64,000 bases of DNA from Kosakonia oryzae. GTDB lineage: Bacteria; Pseudomonadota; Gammaproteobacteria; Enterobacterales; Enterobacteriaceae. Of this stretch, positions 50,880 through 58,798 are shown in pieces. Position numbers and translations under genes: made by a program. The first letter of the stretch is position 1, and each line of letters begins with the position of its first letter. The stretch covers positions 3,906,001 to 3,970,000 of the forward strand of contig NZ_CP014007.2 in assembly GCF_001658025.2 (NCBI RefSeq). The letters run 5' to 3'. Below the pieces are notes generated by a model that was given only the letters and a program-made list of their open reading frames with translations, ran no database searches and was not told the origin of the DNA.

Positions 50880-51403
50880 AGTGTCCCTCGTAGTGTTTCA
50901 ACGAATTCCGCAAGCTGCGTAATGGGTGCGATTTCACTATACGAAGGCTATAACCTTACGGAAAATATGAAATTACGATGGGATCACCTGATGGGACAGC
51001 GCCTTATCAGGCCTACAGGCGGGTTTATTGCGCTGCAATAAAAGAGAGAGGTCGAACAGCTCAATAATAAAGAAGAAGCTGGATGCGCTACCGCTGCCCA
51101 CAGTAATACGCAGTTAGAGCATTTGTTGATGAAATGCTGGCGCCTTATTACTTATTAACGATTCACGCTCCCTGGAGGGATTCGCTTAAGGCACGGCGCA
51201 GTCAATGATGATGTTGCAGGCAATACTGCAATCATCGACTAACGGCCTTTTCGTGCGGAATAACGATCGGAGCAATCGGCTCCTTGTCAGCATGAATATC
51301 CGCTTTTCAGGGAGGACAAACAGACGGGCGAAAAATCAGGCACTGGTCGATGTTATCCGTTATGTCAGGAACTGGCTGGCGGCATTCGCCGCTATCCCGG
51401 AAG
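50880..51403. other. Intergenic region with a REP-like sequence and no recognised gene
   Basis: ATGGGACAGCGCCTTATCAGGCCTAC (about 50991-51016) is REP-like. Between there and 51400 several short frames exist without a ribosome site or known domain. They may be debris of a decayed gene or an untranslated RNA, because a plus-strand intrinsic terminator follows at 51404 with no obvious gene for it to serve. Confidence 0.45.
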
Positions 51404-51430
51404 AAGGGAGTCATCCAGGCTCCCTTTTTT
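51404..51430 (+). terminator. Plus-strand intrinsic terminator of an unidentified transcript
   Basis: AAGGGAG (51404-51410) pairs with CTCCCTT (51420-51426), followed by TTTTCT. The T-run orientation serves plus-strand transcription, but the adjacent annotated gene is on the minus strand. Confidence 0.7.
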
Positions 51431-51460
51431 CTCAGGCAACACGTACGGTCTTAATTCACC

Positions 51461-51715
51461 TCACTTCGACGGTGTGGTGGTGGTAGTAGTGGTGGTAGAG
51501 GTTGACGTGTTACTGCCGTTGTCCCCACCGCCCATTGCCAACAATGCCAGCCCGGTAACGGCGGCAACGCCCGCAACCCCTACCCACGCCGAATTGCCAA
51601 TAGCACTGTCTGAAGCATTACTTCCCGCGGCAGAGCCTTCGGCTACAGGAGCTGCGTGTGCCAATCCAGAAATAATAAAACTAACGACCAAAATAATGCG
51701 ATGTAAATGCGTCAT
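51461..51715 (-). CDS. YjbE-like (GfcA/YjbE group) small exported exopolysaccharide-associated protein
   Basis: This 84-residue exported protein has a signal peptide ending in GLAHA before APVAEGSAAG. The mature part is low-complexity: Ala/Ser/Gly-rich, then LALLAMGGGDNGSNTSTS and a threonine run. The same pattern (GGGDGSNTGTTTTTT) ends E. coli YjbE, the first product of the Rcs-controlled yjbEFGH exopolysaccharide operon, and GfcA is similar. Here the gene stands alone without yjbFGH. The start is ATG at 51715 after GAGGG; the TTG six bases earlier is less likely. RcsAB-like boxes lie upstream, next to an RcsA-like gene. Confidence 0.72.
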   Translation of the reverse strand: MTHLHRIILVVSFIISGLAHAAPVAEGSAAGSNASDSAIGNSAWVGVAGVAAVTGLALLAMGGGDNGSNTSTSTTTTTTTTPSK

Positions 51716-51783
51716 GTCCAACCCTCATATTTTATTGGGAGCTTTCGCACTTTAAATCGCCATCACAAAATAAGATCGCAAAT

Positions 51784-51892
51784 TAAGACATTCCTCGACA
51801 ATATGGAAACAATTGGGAGATTCCTCAGTTCTATTTAATTATCTAAACGAAGCGGCAACATCTTGCATAAAACAAAAATAAGAATATCCTCA
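51784..51892. promoter_or_regulatory. Three RcsAB-box-like sites in the divergent yjbE-like/rcsA-like region
   Basis: TAAGACATTCCTCG (51784-51797), TTGGGAGATTCCTCA (51813-51827) and TAAGAATATCCTCA (51879-51892) resemble the RcsAB consensus TAAGAATATTCCTA. The third is the best, with 11 of 14 positions. The first has one base less between the TAAG and TTCC parts. All share a CCTC end. Confidence 0.5.
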
Positions 51893-52018
51893 GTTAACAA
51901 CTTTTTGGCAGTATGATACAGATCAAACTAGAAAGAGAAGAAGGATCGAAAGCAAAACCATTTTTTTACTCGCCAATGTTTTTACACACAGTTTCATACG
52001 ATCCGGGAGGATGTTAAT

Positions 52019-52585
52019 ATGGGAAGAAATATAGATATCGTATTGTTCAAAATTAATTGCTCTTATACCAAAAAAGGTATAATTCAATTAGTGAAAGAAA
52101 TTCGAAATTGCAGTGAAATACACATTGCCATTAATTTTAGTGCGCCTTTTTCCAACCGAGGGATGCTGGTTGTGACTAAAGGTCATTTTTCGCCGTTTAC
52201 CCTGGTACATACACCTATAATTGTGATCCCCGATAAAATACAAGTGGATGTTTTAGCAGACATTTTAACTGAATTTATAAATGGACGAGTAAGTAGCCAT
52301 GTAAAAACCATTCGACTAGGCCGTCGGGAAATCGCCATATTGAAGGGCATGATCTTCGAAAAGAGCGACGACGAAATATCTAACCTACTGAGTATCAACA
52401 AGAAAACGGTTTCATCCCATAAAGACAACATTAAGAAGAAAATCTCAGCCAACTCCAGAATTGATATTTTTTACGCCTTCAGTATTTTTCCATTCAAAGA
52501 TAGTGGACTGGCAGAAAACGAGGAAGAAATAATGCCTTTCCCCCAGCAAAAAACGCCAAATCGTAGATTGGTGGCCTACGGCTGA
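52019..52585 (+). CDS. RcsA-like LuxR/FixJ-type transcriptional regulator
   Basis: This 188-residue cytoplasmic regulator has a C-terminal LuxR-type helix-turn-helix. INKKTVSSHKDNIKKKI (residues 126-142) closely follows RcsA IKAKTVSSHKGNIKRKI, and the N-terminal INCSYTKKGI parallels RcsA LCSYTRLGL. The N-terminal domain lacks phospho-receiver residues, as in RcsA, which works as an unphosphorylated partner of RcsB. The start at 52019 follows GGGAGG. It is divergent from a YjbE-like gene, a known type of Rcs target, with RcsAB-like boxes between them. True rcsA may exist elsewhere, so no symbol is given. Confidence 0.75.
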   Translation: MGRNIDIVLFKINCSYTKKGIIQLVKEIRNCSEIHIAINFSAPFSNRGMLVVTKGHFSPFTLVHTPIIVIPDKIQVDVLADILTEFINGRVSSHVKTIRLGRREIAILKGMIFEKSDDEISNLLSINKKTVSSHKDNIKKKISANSRIDIFYAFSIFPFKDSGLAENEEEIMPFPQQKTPNRRLVAYG

Positions 52586-52713
52586 TTATTACCAGAAGTT
52601 AAAATAAAAACCTGATACTCGCAACGTAAACCATAATAATTAAGTATAAAAAAACATCCTCTGTACCTGTTTACGTTCGAAACGGACAGCGTAAAAGCAT
52701 AATAGTAGTGAGA

Positions 52714-52839
52714 TTATCGTCGGTGATATTTTTTGGTATTGCCGACGTTTCTGGCACGAACCACTTTTAAATGCTTATAGAATGAAAAAGCGATTATAAC
52801 CAGCAGCACACCAATCACAGTCAGTTCGATGATGATCAT
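52714..52839 (-). CDS. Putative 41-residue single-span membrane protein
   Basis: A short frame on the minus strand starts at ATG 52839 and encodes MIIIELTVIGVLLVIIAFSF followed by YKHLKVVRARNVGNTKKYHR and a final Arg. A strongly hydrophobic N-terminal helix (residues 2-20) followed by a basic tail is the usual make-up of bacterial small membrane proteins with the tail inside the cell. The ribosome site is weak (GCGAGTA). It lies in the gap between the RcsA-like and Hha-like genes, opposite to both. I do not recognise it. Expression is unproven. Confidence 0.45.
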   Translation of the reverse strand: MIIIELTVIGVLLVIIAFSFYKHLKVVRARNVGNTKKYHRR

Positions 52840-52981
52840 TTTGTGTACTCGCAAAGAGAGGATGCTTTATTTACTGATGAACAAGGTTACACGTCAATAG
52901 CTGACACAGAAAATAAGACTGGCCTCACTACAGACATTATTTTGAAAACATTTATTCATTTAAAAACAAGAGAAAATTACT

Positions 52982-53209
52982 ATGCCTACTAACCTTTGTA
53001 GTATGACCGCCATGCGCCACTATTATCTGCGTATTTTACGCCGTTATTCCTCGCTCAATGCGGTCGAAGAAATTTATGAACTTCGGCGCCAAAAACTAAC
53101 CGGAATTGAACTGGAAGCGCTGATCAGTGCCAGCGATCATCGCCGCGCCGAACTTGTTCATCACTGCCGCTGGCTGAAAGTCCCGGCCAGCGCATGGCGC
53201 AATGTGTAG
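52982..53209 (+). CDS. Hha/YmoA/Cnu-family H-NS co-regulator
   Basis: This 75-residue protein of the Hha family binds the H-NS N-terminus and modulates silencing of A+T-rich DNA. MRHYYLRILRRYSSLNAVEEIYE and SDHRRAELVHHCRWLKVPASAWRNV align with Hha YLMRLRRCQTIDTLERVIE and [22 protein letters not shown], and with Cnu ADHRRAEL. The family SDHR/ADHR-AEL core is intact at residues 51-58. The start at 52982 gives ten residues before the core; ATGs at 53003 or 53012 are alternatives. It is neither hha (normally beside tomB) nor cnu by context, so it looks like an extra copy. Confidence 0.82.
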   Translation: MPTNLCSMTAMRHYYLRILRRYSSLNAVEEIYELRRQKLTGIELEALISASDHRRAELVHHCRWLKVPASAWRNV

Positions 53210-53335
53210 GTCACTGAGCGTCATTCATTCACCTCGACTATACGAAAAGAGTCTTGCATCAGTGGTAAATATTCTTAGCCGCCTGCCGATAGCTTAAAAG
53301 CCTTTTGTGACATTGACGTTGAGCAGGACAAAAAA

Positions 53336-53569
53336 ATGAAAAGACATCCCCTTTCTTGCAGGGCGCTAAAGGCGGCAGGCTATGACCCGAACTCCAGTGT
53401 GCTGGAGCTTGAGCACAGTAATGGCCGCGTAGAGCAGTATCTCGGCGTACCGCCGAAAGTCTGGCAGGGTTTTTTGATGAGTCAGCAACAGGAAGCGTAC
53501 TTCCGCGAAAATATTGCCCATAGCTACTTAAAAATCACCGTCGAGCAGGCGAATCGCAGCCGCTTTTAG
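53336..53569 (+). CDS. KTSC-domain small protein
   Basis: This 77-residue protein is made of a single KTSC domain. SCRALKAAGYDPNSSVLELEHSNGRVEQYLGVPPKVWQGFLMSQQQEAYFRENIAHSYL follows the family pattern (ΦxSIGYDPxxxxLEVEFxNGxxYxYxxVPxxVYxxLL...GxYFNxxI). Function is not known; family members occur as fusions to nucleases or synthetases and as solo proteins. GAGCAGGAC precedes the ATG. Neighbours are an Hha-like gene and yoaK. Confidence 0.78.
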   Translation: MKRHPLSCRALKAAGYDPNSSVLELEHSNGRVEQYLGVPPKVWQGFLMSQQQEAYFRENIAHSYLKITVEQANRSRF

Positions 53570-53673
53570 TCTGTAACACGGTCATTTTTTAGTGTTTTTG
53601 TGTTAACGTTGTCTCCCCGCGCAGACGACGCGGTTTCCTGTTGACTAAGGCTTTTGACAACGTAAGAGGGTAT

Positions 53674-53772
53674 ATGAGAATTGGTATTGCCTTTCCGGTG
53701 CTGGTTTTTATTGTAGCGGTCGCTTTCCTTGCCTGGTTTATCCTCGGCGGCTACGCCAACCCAGGTTCCTGA
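53674..53772 (+). CDS. yoaK: Small membrane protein YoaK
   Basis: This 32-residue single-span membrane protein reads MRIGIAFPVLVFIVAVAFLA then WFILGGYANPGS. It differs from my memory of E. coli YoaK (MRIGIIFPVVIFITAVVFLA...) at only a handful of positions, and the start RIGI and end GGYA-PG are the same. GTAAGAGGG lies just upstream of the ATG. In E. coli it is encoded beside yoaJ; no yoaJ-like frame was seen here. Function is unknown. Confidence 0.85.
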   Translation: MRIGIAFPVLVFIVAVAFLAWFILGGYANPGS

Positions 53773-53918
53773 CGTCTTTTCCCCTCCGATTTATGCCGAC
53801 GGCGCATCGCCAGGCCGTATTCGCTTACAGAAAATAAGTAAAACCAATGGAATGAATGAGCCTGCCGTTCCGTTAGCGGGTGTAAACTACCGGGCAAGTA
53901 CGTTTACCGGAGTGGTTC

Positions 53919-54851
53919 ATGAATATCATTGAAATCATCATGTCGGCGGGCAAGGTTTCCGTGGATGTTGCGCTGTATACCTTGCTGCCGATCATGGTGG
54001 TGATGCTTATCATAATGAAGTATCTGGAGGAAAAAGGGGTTCTGGATGGCATTGTTCGTCTCACCTCCCCGGTATTAAAGCCTTTTGGTATCAGCGGAAT
54101 GGGGATTTTCGCCCTGATTCAGCTTAATTTTGTCAGCTTTGCCGCACCGCTCGCCGCGCTGGCTATTATGGAGCGCCGCGGCACCTCCGATCGCCATCTT
54201 GCCGCCACGCTCGCCATGTTGTTCGCCATGGGCCAGGCGAATGTGTTTTATCCTCTGACTCCGTTCGGCCTGCACTGGGGCATAGCGATTGTGATTTCGC
54301 TGATTGGTGGCCTTGCTGCTTCAACGCTGACCTGGTACGTCACGGGACGCAGGCTCTCTTCTGCCAGCCTGCGCGATGAAGAGGGAGAGCTGAATAAAGA
54401 TAAACCGCGCGCGAGTTTGATTTCGGTGATTAACGGCGCGGGCGCCGATGCGATTCGCCTGTCGCTGGGATCGCTGCCGATGCTGTTGTTATCGCTGACG
54501 GTGGTGGGCTTACTGAAAGCGGCAGGCGTGGTAGAAGCGCTGACGTCGCTGTTAACGCCGATGCTGGAATTCTTCCATATTTCCACGGTATATGTGCTGC
54601 TGACGCTGACCAAATGCCTGGCGGGCGGAACGGCCTATTTTGGCGTGGCCTCGGAGATGGTGCAGCACGGTCAACTGACGGCGCAGCAGATCAACGCCTC
54701 GGCGGGCTTCCTGGTGCAAACCCTCGATTTACCGGGGATCGGGATTTTCCTCGGTATCGCCAGCCGCTTTGTCCACCTGTTCCGCTTTGTACTGCCCGGC
54801 GCGATTGTCGGCATTCTGGTCCGCACGCTGTTACATGTAATGGTGTTTTAA
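53919..54851 (+). CDS. Nucleoside-recognition (Gate) domain inner-membrane protein
   Basis: This 310-residue integral membrane protein has about eight hydrophobic segments in two Gate-type repeats, with FALIQLNFVSFAAPLAALAIMERRGTSDRHLAATLAMLFAMGQANVFYPL in the first and LLTLTKCLAGGTAYFGVASEMVQ in the second. The family includes the YjiG/YjiH and spore-maturation SpmA/B proteins and nucleoside-recognition regions of CNT-type carriers, but transport activity is not proven. The ATG at 53919 lies after GGAGTGG. It stands alone between yoaK and a yciI-like gene. Confidence 0.78.
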   Translation: MNIIEIIMSAGKVSVDVALYTLLPIMVVMLIIMKYLEEKGVLDGIVRLTSPVLKPFGISGMGIFALIQLNFVSFAAPLAALAIMERRGTSDRHLAATLAMLFAMGQANVFYPLTPFGLHWGIAIVISLIGGLAASTLTWYVTGRRLSSASLRDEEGELNKDKPRASLISVINGAGADAIRLSLGSLPMLLLSLTVVGLLKAAGVVEALTSLLTPMLEFFHISTVYVLLTLTKCLAGGTAYFGVASEMVQHGQLTAQQINASAGFLVQTLDLPGIGIFLGIASRFVHLFRFVLPGAIVGILVRTLLHVMVF

Positions 54852-54865
54852 CGCGGGAAAAGCAC

Positions 54866-54887
54866 AAGGGCACGATTTGTGCCCTGC
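54866..54887. terminator. Hairpin between the membrane protein gene and the convergent YciI-like gene
   Basis: AGGGCAC (54867-54873) pairs with GTGCCCT (54879-54885), extendable to AGCACAAGGGCAC/GTGCCCTGCT with mismatches. There is only a weak U-run (GAGTTTGTTG), so it is a probable shared terminator. Confidence 0.5.
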
Positions 54888-54910
54888 TGAGTTTGTTGCC
54901 ACGCTAAGCG

Positions 54911-55201
54911 CTATTTTCCCAGCGCGGCGGCCATTGCGGCGCTGCATTTCATCGGCTCGAATTCTACAACCTCGTAATCGGCCACGCCTTCACGGTAAAA
55001 GGGATCTTCTTGCAGCAGCGCATCCAGCGCCGGGCGGGCCAGCGCGCGGGTTAAAATCACGCCGCCACTGCGCGGGTTCGTTGGCCCGGCCGCCAGAAAA
55101 TAGTTCTCTTTAAAGCACGCGTCGAGATACGTGCGGTGCGCCTCAACAAAGCGATCGACCTCGCTTAACGGCTTTTTATATTTCAACGTTACGATAAACA
55201 T
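54911..55201 (-). CDS. YciI-like (YCII domain) protein
   Basis: This 96-residue protein has a single YCII domain: MFIVTLKYKKPLSEVDRFVEAHRTYLDACFKENYFLAAGPTNPRSGGVILTRALARPALDALLQEDPFYREGVADYEVVEF. The conserved His in EAHRTYL and the Asp in QEDPF are the residues thought to be catalytic in YciI-type proteins. The family is ferredoxin-fold and some members act as dehalogenase- or isomerase-like enzymes, but most have no known substrate. The ATG at 55201 follows GGAG; a TTG six bases earlier is less likely. Divergent from a LysR gene, which may control it. Confidence 0.83.
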   Translation of the reverse strand: MFIVTLKYKKPLSEVDRFVEAHRTYLDACFKENYFLAAGPTNPRSGGVILTRALARPALDALLQEDPFYREGVADYEVVEFEPMKCSAAMAAALGK

Positions 55202-55329
55202 GCGCAAACTCCTCTCTATAAATAGATAATTATCAACATGTTACGGTGCAGTATTCATGAGAGTTATATTGCGGTTAAATAGCCGTTCAGGCTATTGCCA
55301 TTTTTAACCGAGTTGAGACCGGATTTGTT

Positions 55330-56196
55330 GTGGACATCAAACTGCTGCGATCGTTTACCGTTGTTGCCCGGCTTGAGCATATCGGCCAGGCGGCTGAAAG
55401 GCTGAATATCTCATCATCCCCGCTGAGCCGACAAATTCAGATGCTGGAAGATGAATTAGGCGTCACGCTGTTTCATCGCGAGAAAAAACGCCTCCATCTG
55501 ACCACTGAAGGGGAAAAATTTCTCGACGAAGTGGGGCCTTTTCTTCAGCACTATAATCGGCTGAAAGATCACGCCAGACATCTGGGCCAGGCCAACGCCG
55601 GACGTATCGATATCGGCTATGTCGAAGCGGCGATTCACTCACGCCTGCTGCCCGACGCGCTGGCAAAATTAGCGCTGCCGCCAGATATCGATATCAAGCT
55701 GCATTCGATGCGTTCAAAGCAACAGCTTGAGCAGCTACAGGCCCGGTTAATTGATGTGGCGTTCTTATATACGCTGCCGCCGTCAAGCGACGCGCAGTTT
55801 TGCCAGAAAATCGTTCTTACCGAGCCGGTGCTGCTGGCGATGCCGAAAGAGATGGCCCTCCCCGCGCCTACGCCCGCGCAGCTTGAGCAGTATCCCTGGA
55901 TAGCCGAGCAGGAAAACCTGAACCCGGCAGCACGCGCGCAGTTACTTCGGGCCTGTCAGGAAAAAGGCTTCACCCCGCGCATCAGCCTCGAAGTTTCCGG
56001 CCCGCTGGCCGCGCTCTCTTGTGTCGAAGCGGGACTGGGATTCACCTTTATTCAGCAAAGCCTGGCGCGCATTGCGTCGGAGAAGGTGGCATTAGTGGCT
56101 TTGCCATGGCTACCGCTGGAGATCACGCTACACCTGGTGTGGAGAAAAAACGAAACAAAGCCGCTGGTGCGACGTCTCCTGGCGGCTTTCGATTAG
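55330..56196 (+). CDS. LysR-family regulator divergent from the YciI-like gene
   Basis: This 288-residue LysR-type regulator has the helix-turn-helix FTVVARLEHIGQAAERLNISSSPLSRQIQMLEDELGVTLF (residues 8-47) and a C-terminal effector domain with the family run VDVAFLYTLPP...VLLAMPKEMAL and GLGFTFIQQSLAR. The start is GTG at 55330. It is not a close paralogue of the tandem pair near 37-39 kb. Divergent placement makes the YciI-like gene the natural target. The effector is unknown. Confidence 0.86.
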   Translation: MDIKLLRSFTVVARLEHIGQAAERLNISSSPLSRQIQMLEDELGVTLFHREKKRLHLTTEGEKFLDEVGPFLQHYNRLKDHARHLGQANAGRIDIGYVEAAIHSRLLPDALAKLALPPDIDIKLHSMRSKQQLEQLQARLIDVAFLYTLPPSSDAQFCQKIVLTEPVLLAMPKEMALPAPTPAQLEQYPWIAEQENLNPAARAQLLRACQEKGFTPRISLEVSGPLAALSCVEAGLGFTFIQQSLARIASEKVALVALPWLPLEITLHLVWRKNETKPLVRRLLAAFD

Positions 56197-56230
56197 CGCC
56201 GCTCACCGGGACTGGCGCGGATTCACTCCC

Positions 56231-56261
56231 CCAGGCCCGGTAAGCGTACGCCATCAGGCAA
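56231..56261. repeat. REP-type sequence between convergent LysR and transporter genes
   Basis: CCAGGCCCGGTAAGCGTACG followed by CCATCAGGCAA resembles the enterobacterial REP/BIME unit (GCCGGATAAGCG...GCCATCCGGC). Confidence 0.65.
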
Positions 56262-56265
56262 AACG

Positions 56266-57780
56266 TTATTTCTTCACCGTATCTTCGAGGAAAAAGCGAC
56301 CGAGCGGATTCTGATAGAAACCTTCGATATTTTTCCGGCTCACATTGCGGTACGGGCTGTAGTAGAGGTCGATCCAGTTCACATCGGCTTTGGCCATTTT
56401 TTGCAGATCGATATACATCTGTTCGCGTTTTTTCGGATCCATTTCCACGCGAGCCGCAGCGACCAGCGCTTTCACCTTGTCATTCTTATAACGCGTCATG
56501 TAGTTCATGTTCGCATCGTGGCCCAGCACAAAGGTGGTTTTCTGATCCGGGTCGAGAATATCGTTGGTCCAGTACATCACCGAAATATCGTATTCGCCCG
56601 CCACCAGCATGTCCCAGCTCTGGCTGGGGTCAACTTTTTGTAGGTTCACCTTCACACCCGCTTTCGCCAGTTGCTGTTGCAGCAGAATGGCGATCTGCTC
56701 ATCCACTTCATCCCCGGCGTTAACCACATAATTCAGCGTTAAATCGGAGGCGCCGGCGGCTTTCAGCATCTGTTTGGCTTTTTCCGGATCGTAGGCGCGG
56801 CGCAGGTTATCGCTGTAGTGATACAGCGCGCCAGCCGGAATATAGGAGTTCGCCACCTGGCCGTAGCCAAAGGTCACGGTCTTCACAATCGCATCTTTGT
56901 CGATGGCGAAGTCCAGCGCCTGGCGCACTTCCACTTTACCGAGCGCACCGTGCGAGTGGTTGATCAACAGATGATCTTCACGGGTTGATGGATCCAGCTC
57001 CACCTTCAGATTGCTGTCTTTTTGCAGTGATGCAATGCGCGAGAACGGCACCGTCAGCGCGGCATCCAGCTCACCGGCCTGCACTTTCAGCATGCGGGTG
57101 TTGTCATCGGGAATAGTCAGCCAGTCCACTTCGTCGAGGCTGACGTTCTTCGCCTGCCAGAAGTTCGGGTTCTTCACCAGCACGATTTTCTCGCCGCGCA
57201 CCCACTCTTTCACGCTAAACGCGCCAGAACCGACCGGTTTTTCGGCAAACGTCTCTGCTCCTTCGTCCTTCAGCGCTTTTTCCGAGATCACCGACGCATT
57301 CGGCAATGCCAGTTGTGACAGGAACGGCGCAGACGGCGATTTCAGCGTGACGACCAGCGTGCGCGCATCCGGCGCTTCGGCTTTGTCGATAATGCTGTAC
57401 GAATCGCGCCACAATGAACCGGCATCATCACGAATACGCAGCAGGCTGAACGCGGCATCGCTGGCGCTCACCGGCGTACCGTCGGAGAATTTAGTGTCGC
57501 GAATTTTAAAGGTATAGACCTTGCCGTCCGGTGAAATGCTCCAGCTTTCCGCCACGCCCGGCTCCAGTTTGGTGCCGGTTTTATCCACCCGCACCAGCGG
57601 ATCAAAGACGTTGGAAAACACCCAGTTGTCGGCGTTTTGCGCCGATTTGATCGGGTCGAACGTGGTGCTGTCTTCGCGACGGCCAATGGTTAATACGCCT
57701 GCCGCCTGCGCCATTTCGCTGACCACACTGAGCGCCAGAAAAACGCTGGCCGCCAACAACTTAACATGCCTGTGCTTCAT
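56266..57780 (-). CDS. Oligopeptide-type periplasmic binding protein of the PipR-linked transporter
   Basis: This 504-residue family 5 solute-binding protein (OppA/DppA group) has a signal peptide ending in SEMAQA before AGVLTIGRREDSTTFDPIKS. The VAESWSISPDGKVYTFKIRDTKFSDGTPV and AYDPEKAKQMLKAAGA segments are family signatures. The ATG at 57780 has AGGAG eight bases upstream and lies 20 bp inside the preceding ATPase gene; a TTG one codon earlier is possible. It is the last gene of an operon divergent from a LuxR solo, so it may bind the plant-derived compound sensed by that regulator, or a precursor. Confidence 0.87.
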   Translation of the reverse strand: MKHRHVKLLAASVFLALSVVSEMAQAAGVLTIGRREDSTTFDPIKSAQNADNWVFSNVFDPLVRVDKTGTKLEPGVAESWSISPDGKVYTFKIRDTKFSDGTPVSASDAAFSLLRIRDDAGSLWRDSYSIIDKAEAPDARTLVVTLKSPSAPFLSQLALPNASVISEKALKDEGAETFAEKPVGSGAFSVKEWVRGEKIVLVKNPNFWQAKNVSLDEVDWLTIPDDNTRMLKVQAGELDAALTVPFSRIASLQKDSNLKVELDPSTREDHLLINHSHGALGKVEVRQALDFAIDKDAIVKTVTFGYGQVANSYIPAGALYHYSDNLRRAYDPEKAKQMLKAAGASDLTLNYVVNAGDEVDEQIAILLQQQLAKAGVKVNLQKVDPSQSWDMLVAGEYDISVMYWTNDILDPDQKTTFVLGHDANMNYMTRYKNDKVKALVAAARVEMDPKKREQMYIDLQKMAKADVNWIDLYYSPYRNVSRKNIEGFYQNPLGRFFLEDTVKK

Positions 57781-58798
57781 CAAAAGATCTCCTGGTTAAA
57801 GGAAAAACAGTCTCATCACCTGTATGGGTCAACACACAGGAATATGCGTGATCGGCAATCTGCCGGGTTGGAGGTAACGCGCCGGTACGACACTGCACCT
57901 GCGCATAGGGGCAGCGCGGATGGAAAGCGCAACCCTGTGGAATGGATAACGGGCTGGGCGGTTCACCGCCGAGCGGCTCCGCAGGCAGCGGTTTATCGGG
58001 ATCGATTTCCGGGATCGCCGCCACCAGCGCGGCGGTATAAGGATGGCGCGGCTGCGTGAACACCGCTTCGGACGGGCCTTCTTCGACAATGCGCCCGAGG
58101 TACATCACCGCCACGCGATCGCACAGGCGGCGCACAATCGCCAGATCGTGCGCGATAAACAAAATCGCCAGCCCCATCTTTTCGCGCAGTTCCATCAGCA
58201 GGTTGACGATCTGCCCCTGAATGGAGACATCCAGCGCCGCCACGCACTCATCCGCCACAATCAAGCGGGGTTCGATCGCCAGCGCGCGCGCAATTCCGGC
58301 ACGCTGGCACTGCCCGCCGCTAAGCTGGCCGGGGAGGGCCTTCGCTTGCTCCGGGCGCAGCCCGACTAACGTCAGCAATTCAGCCACTCGCGCATTCACA
58401 CCGCTGCGCGGCACTTTCTGATGCACGCGCAGTACTTCCGCAATGCTGTCGCCGATGGTCTGGCGCGGATTAAGTGAGGCGAAAGGATCCTGGAAAATCA
58501 TCGCCGTTTGTAGGCGCAACCGCGCCACGTCACTCTTCAGCCCATGAGTAATGCGGTGACCATCGAAGCGCACCTCGCCCGCCGTCACCCGCTCCAGCTG
58601 CAATAACGCCCGTCCCAGCGTGCTTTTGCCGCTGCCGGATTCGCCCACCAGGCCGAGGGTTTCCCCGGCGTGAATTTTCAGTGTGACATCATTAACGGCG
58701 TGCACCACCCGCCTGGCGCCTGGCAGGCCGCCGGAAACCGGAAAGGTCACGCTGACATTGTCCGCCTCTAACAGGGGCCAGTTTGCTGATGTCGTCAT
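57761..58798 (-). CDS. Oligopeptide-type ABC transporter ATPase, OppF-like
   Basis: This 345-residue ATPase has Walker [11 protein letters not shown]-loop [13 protein letters not shown], signature LSGGQCQRA and Walker [13 protein letters not shown]. Two deviations from the norm are visible: the signature carries Cys where Arg is usual, and Walker B reads DECVAALD instead of DEPTSALD. Both are unusual, but catalytic Glu is retained. The C-terminal [15 protein letters not shown] motif of the oligopeptide ATPase extension is present. Its start overlaps the OppD-like stop by 4 bp. Confidence 0.88.
   Translation of the reverse strand: MTTSANWPLLEADNVSVTFPVSGGLPGARRVVHAVNDVTLKIHAGETLGLVGESGSGKSTLGRALLQLERVTAGEVRFDGHRITHGLKSDVARLRLQTAMIFQDPFASLNPRQTIGDSIAEVLRVHQKVPRSGVNARVAELLTLVGLRPEQAKALPGQLSGGQCQRAGIARALAIEPRLIVADECVAALDVSIQGQIVNLLMELREKMGLAILFIAHDLAIVRRLCDRVAVMYLGRIVEEGPSEAVFTQPRHPYTAALVAAIPEIDPDKPLPAEPLGGEPPSPLSIPQGCAFHPRCPYAQVQCRTGALPPTRQIADHAYSCVLTHTGDETVFPLTRRSFDEAQAC

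Noticed and set aside
51205-51486. 93-residue plus-strand frame ending in a tryptophan run
   Set aside because: It reads through an intrinsic terminator at 51404-51430 and into the threonine-repeat tail of the YjbE-like gene, and has no recognisable domain.
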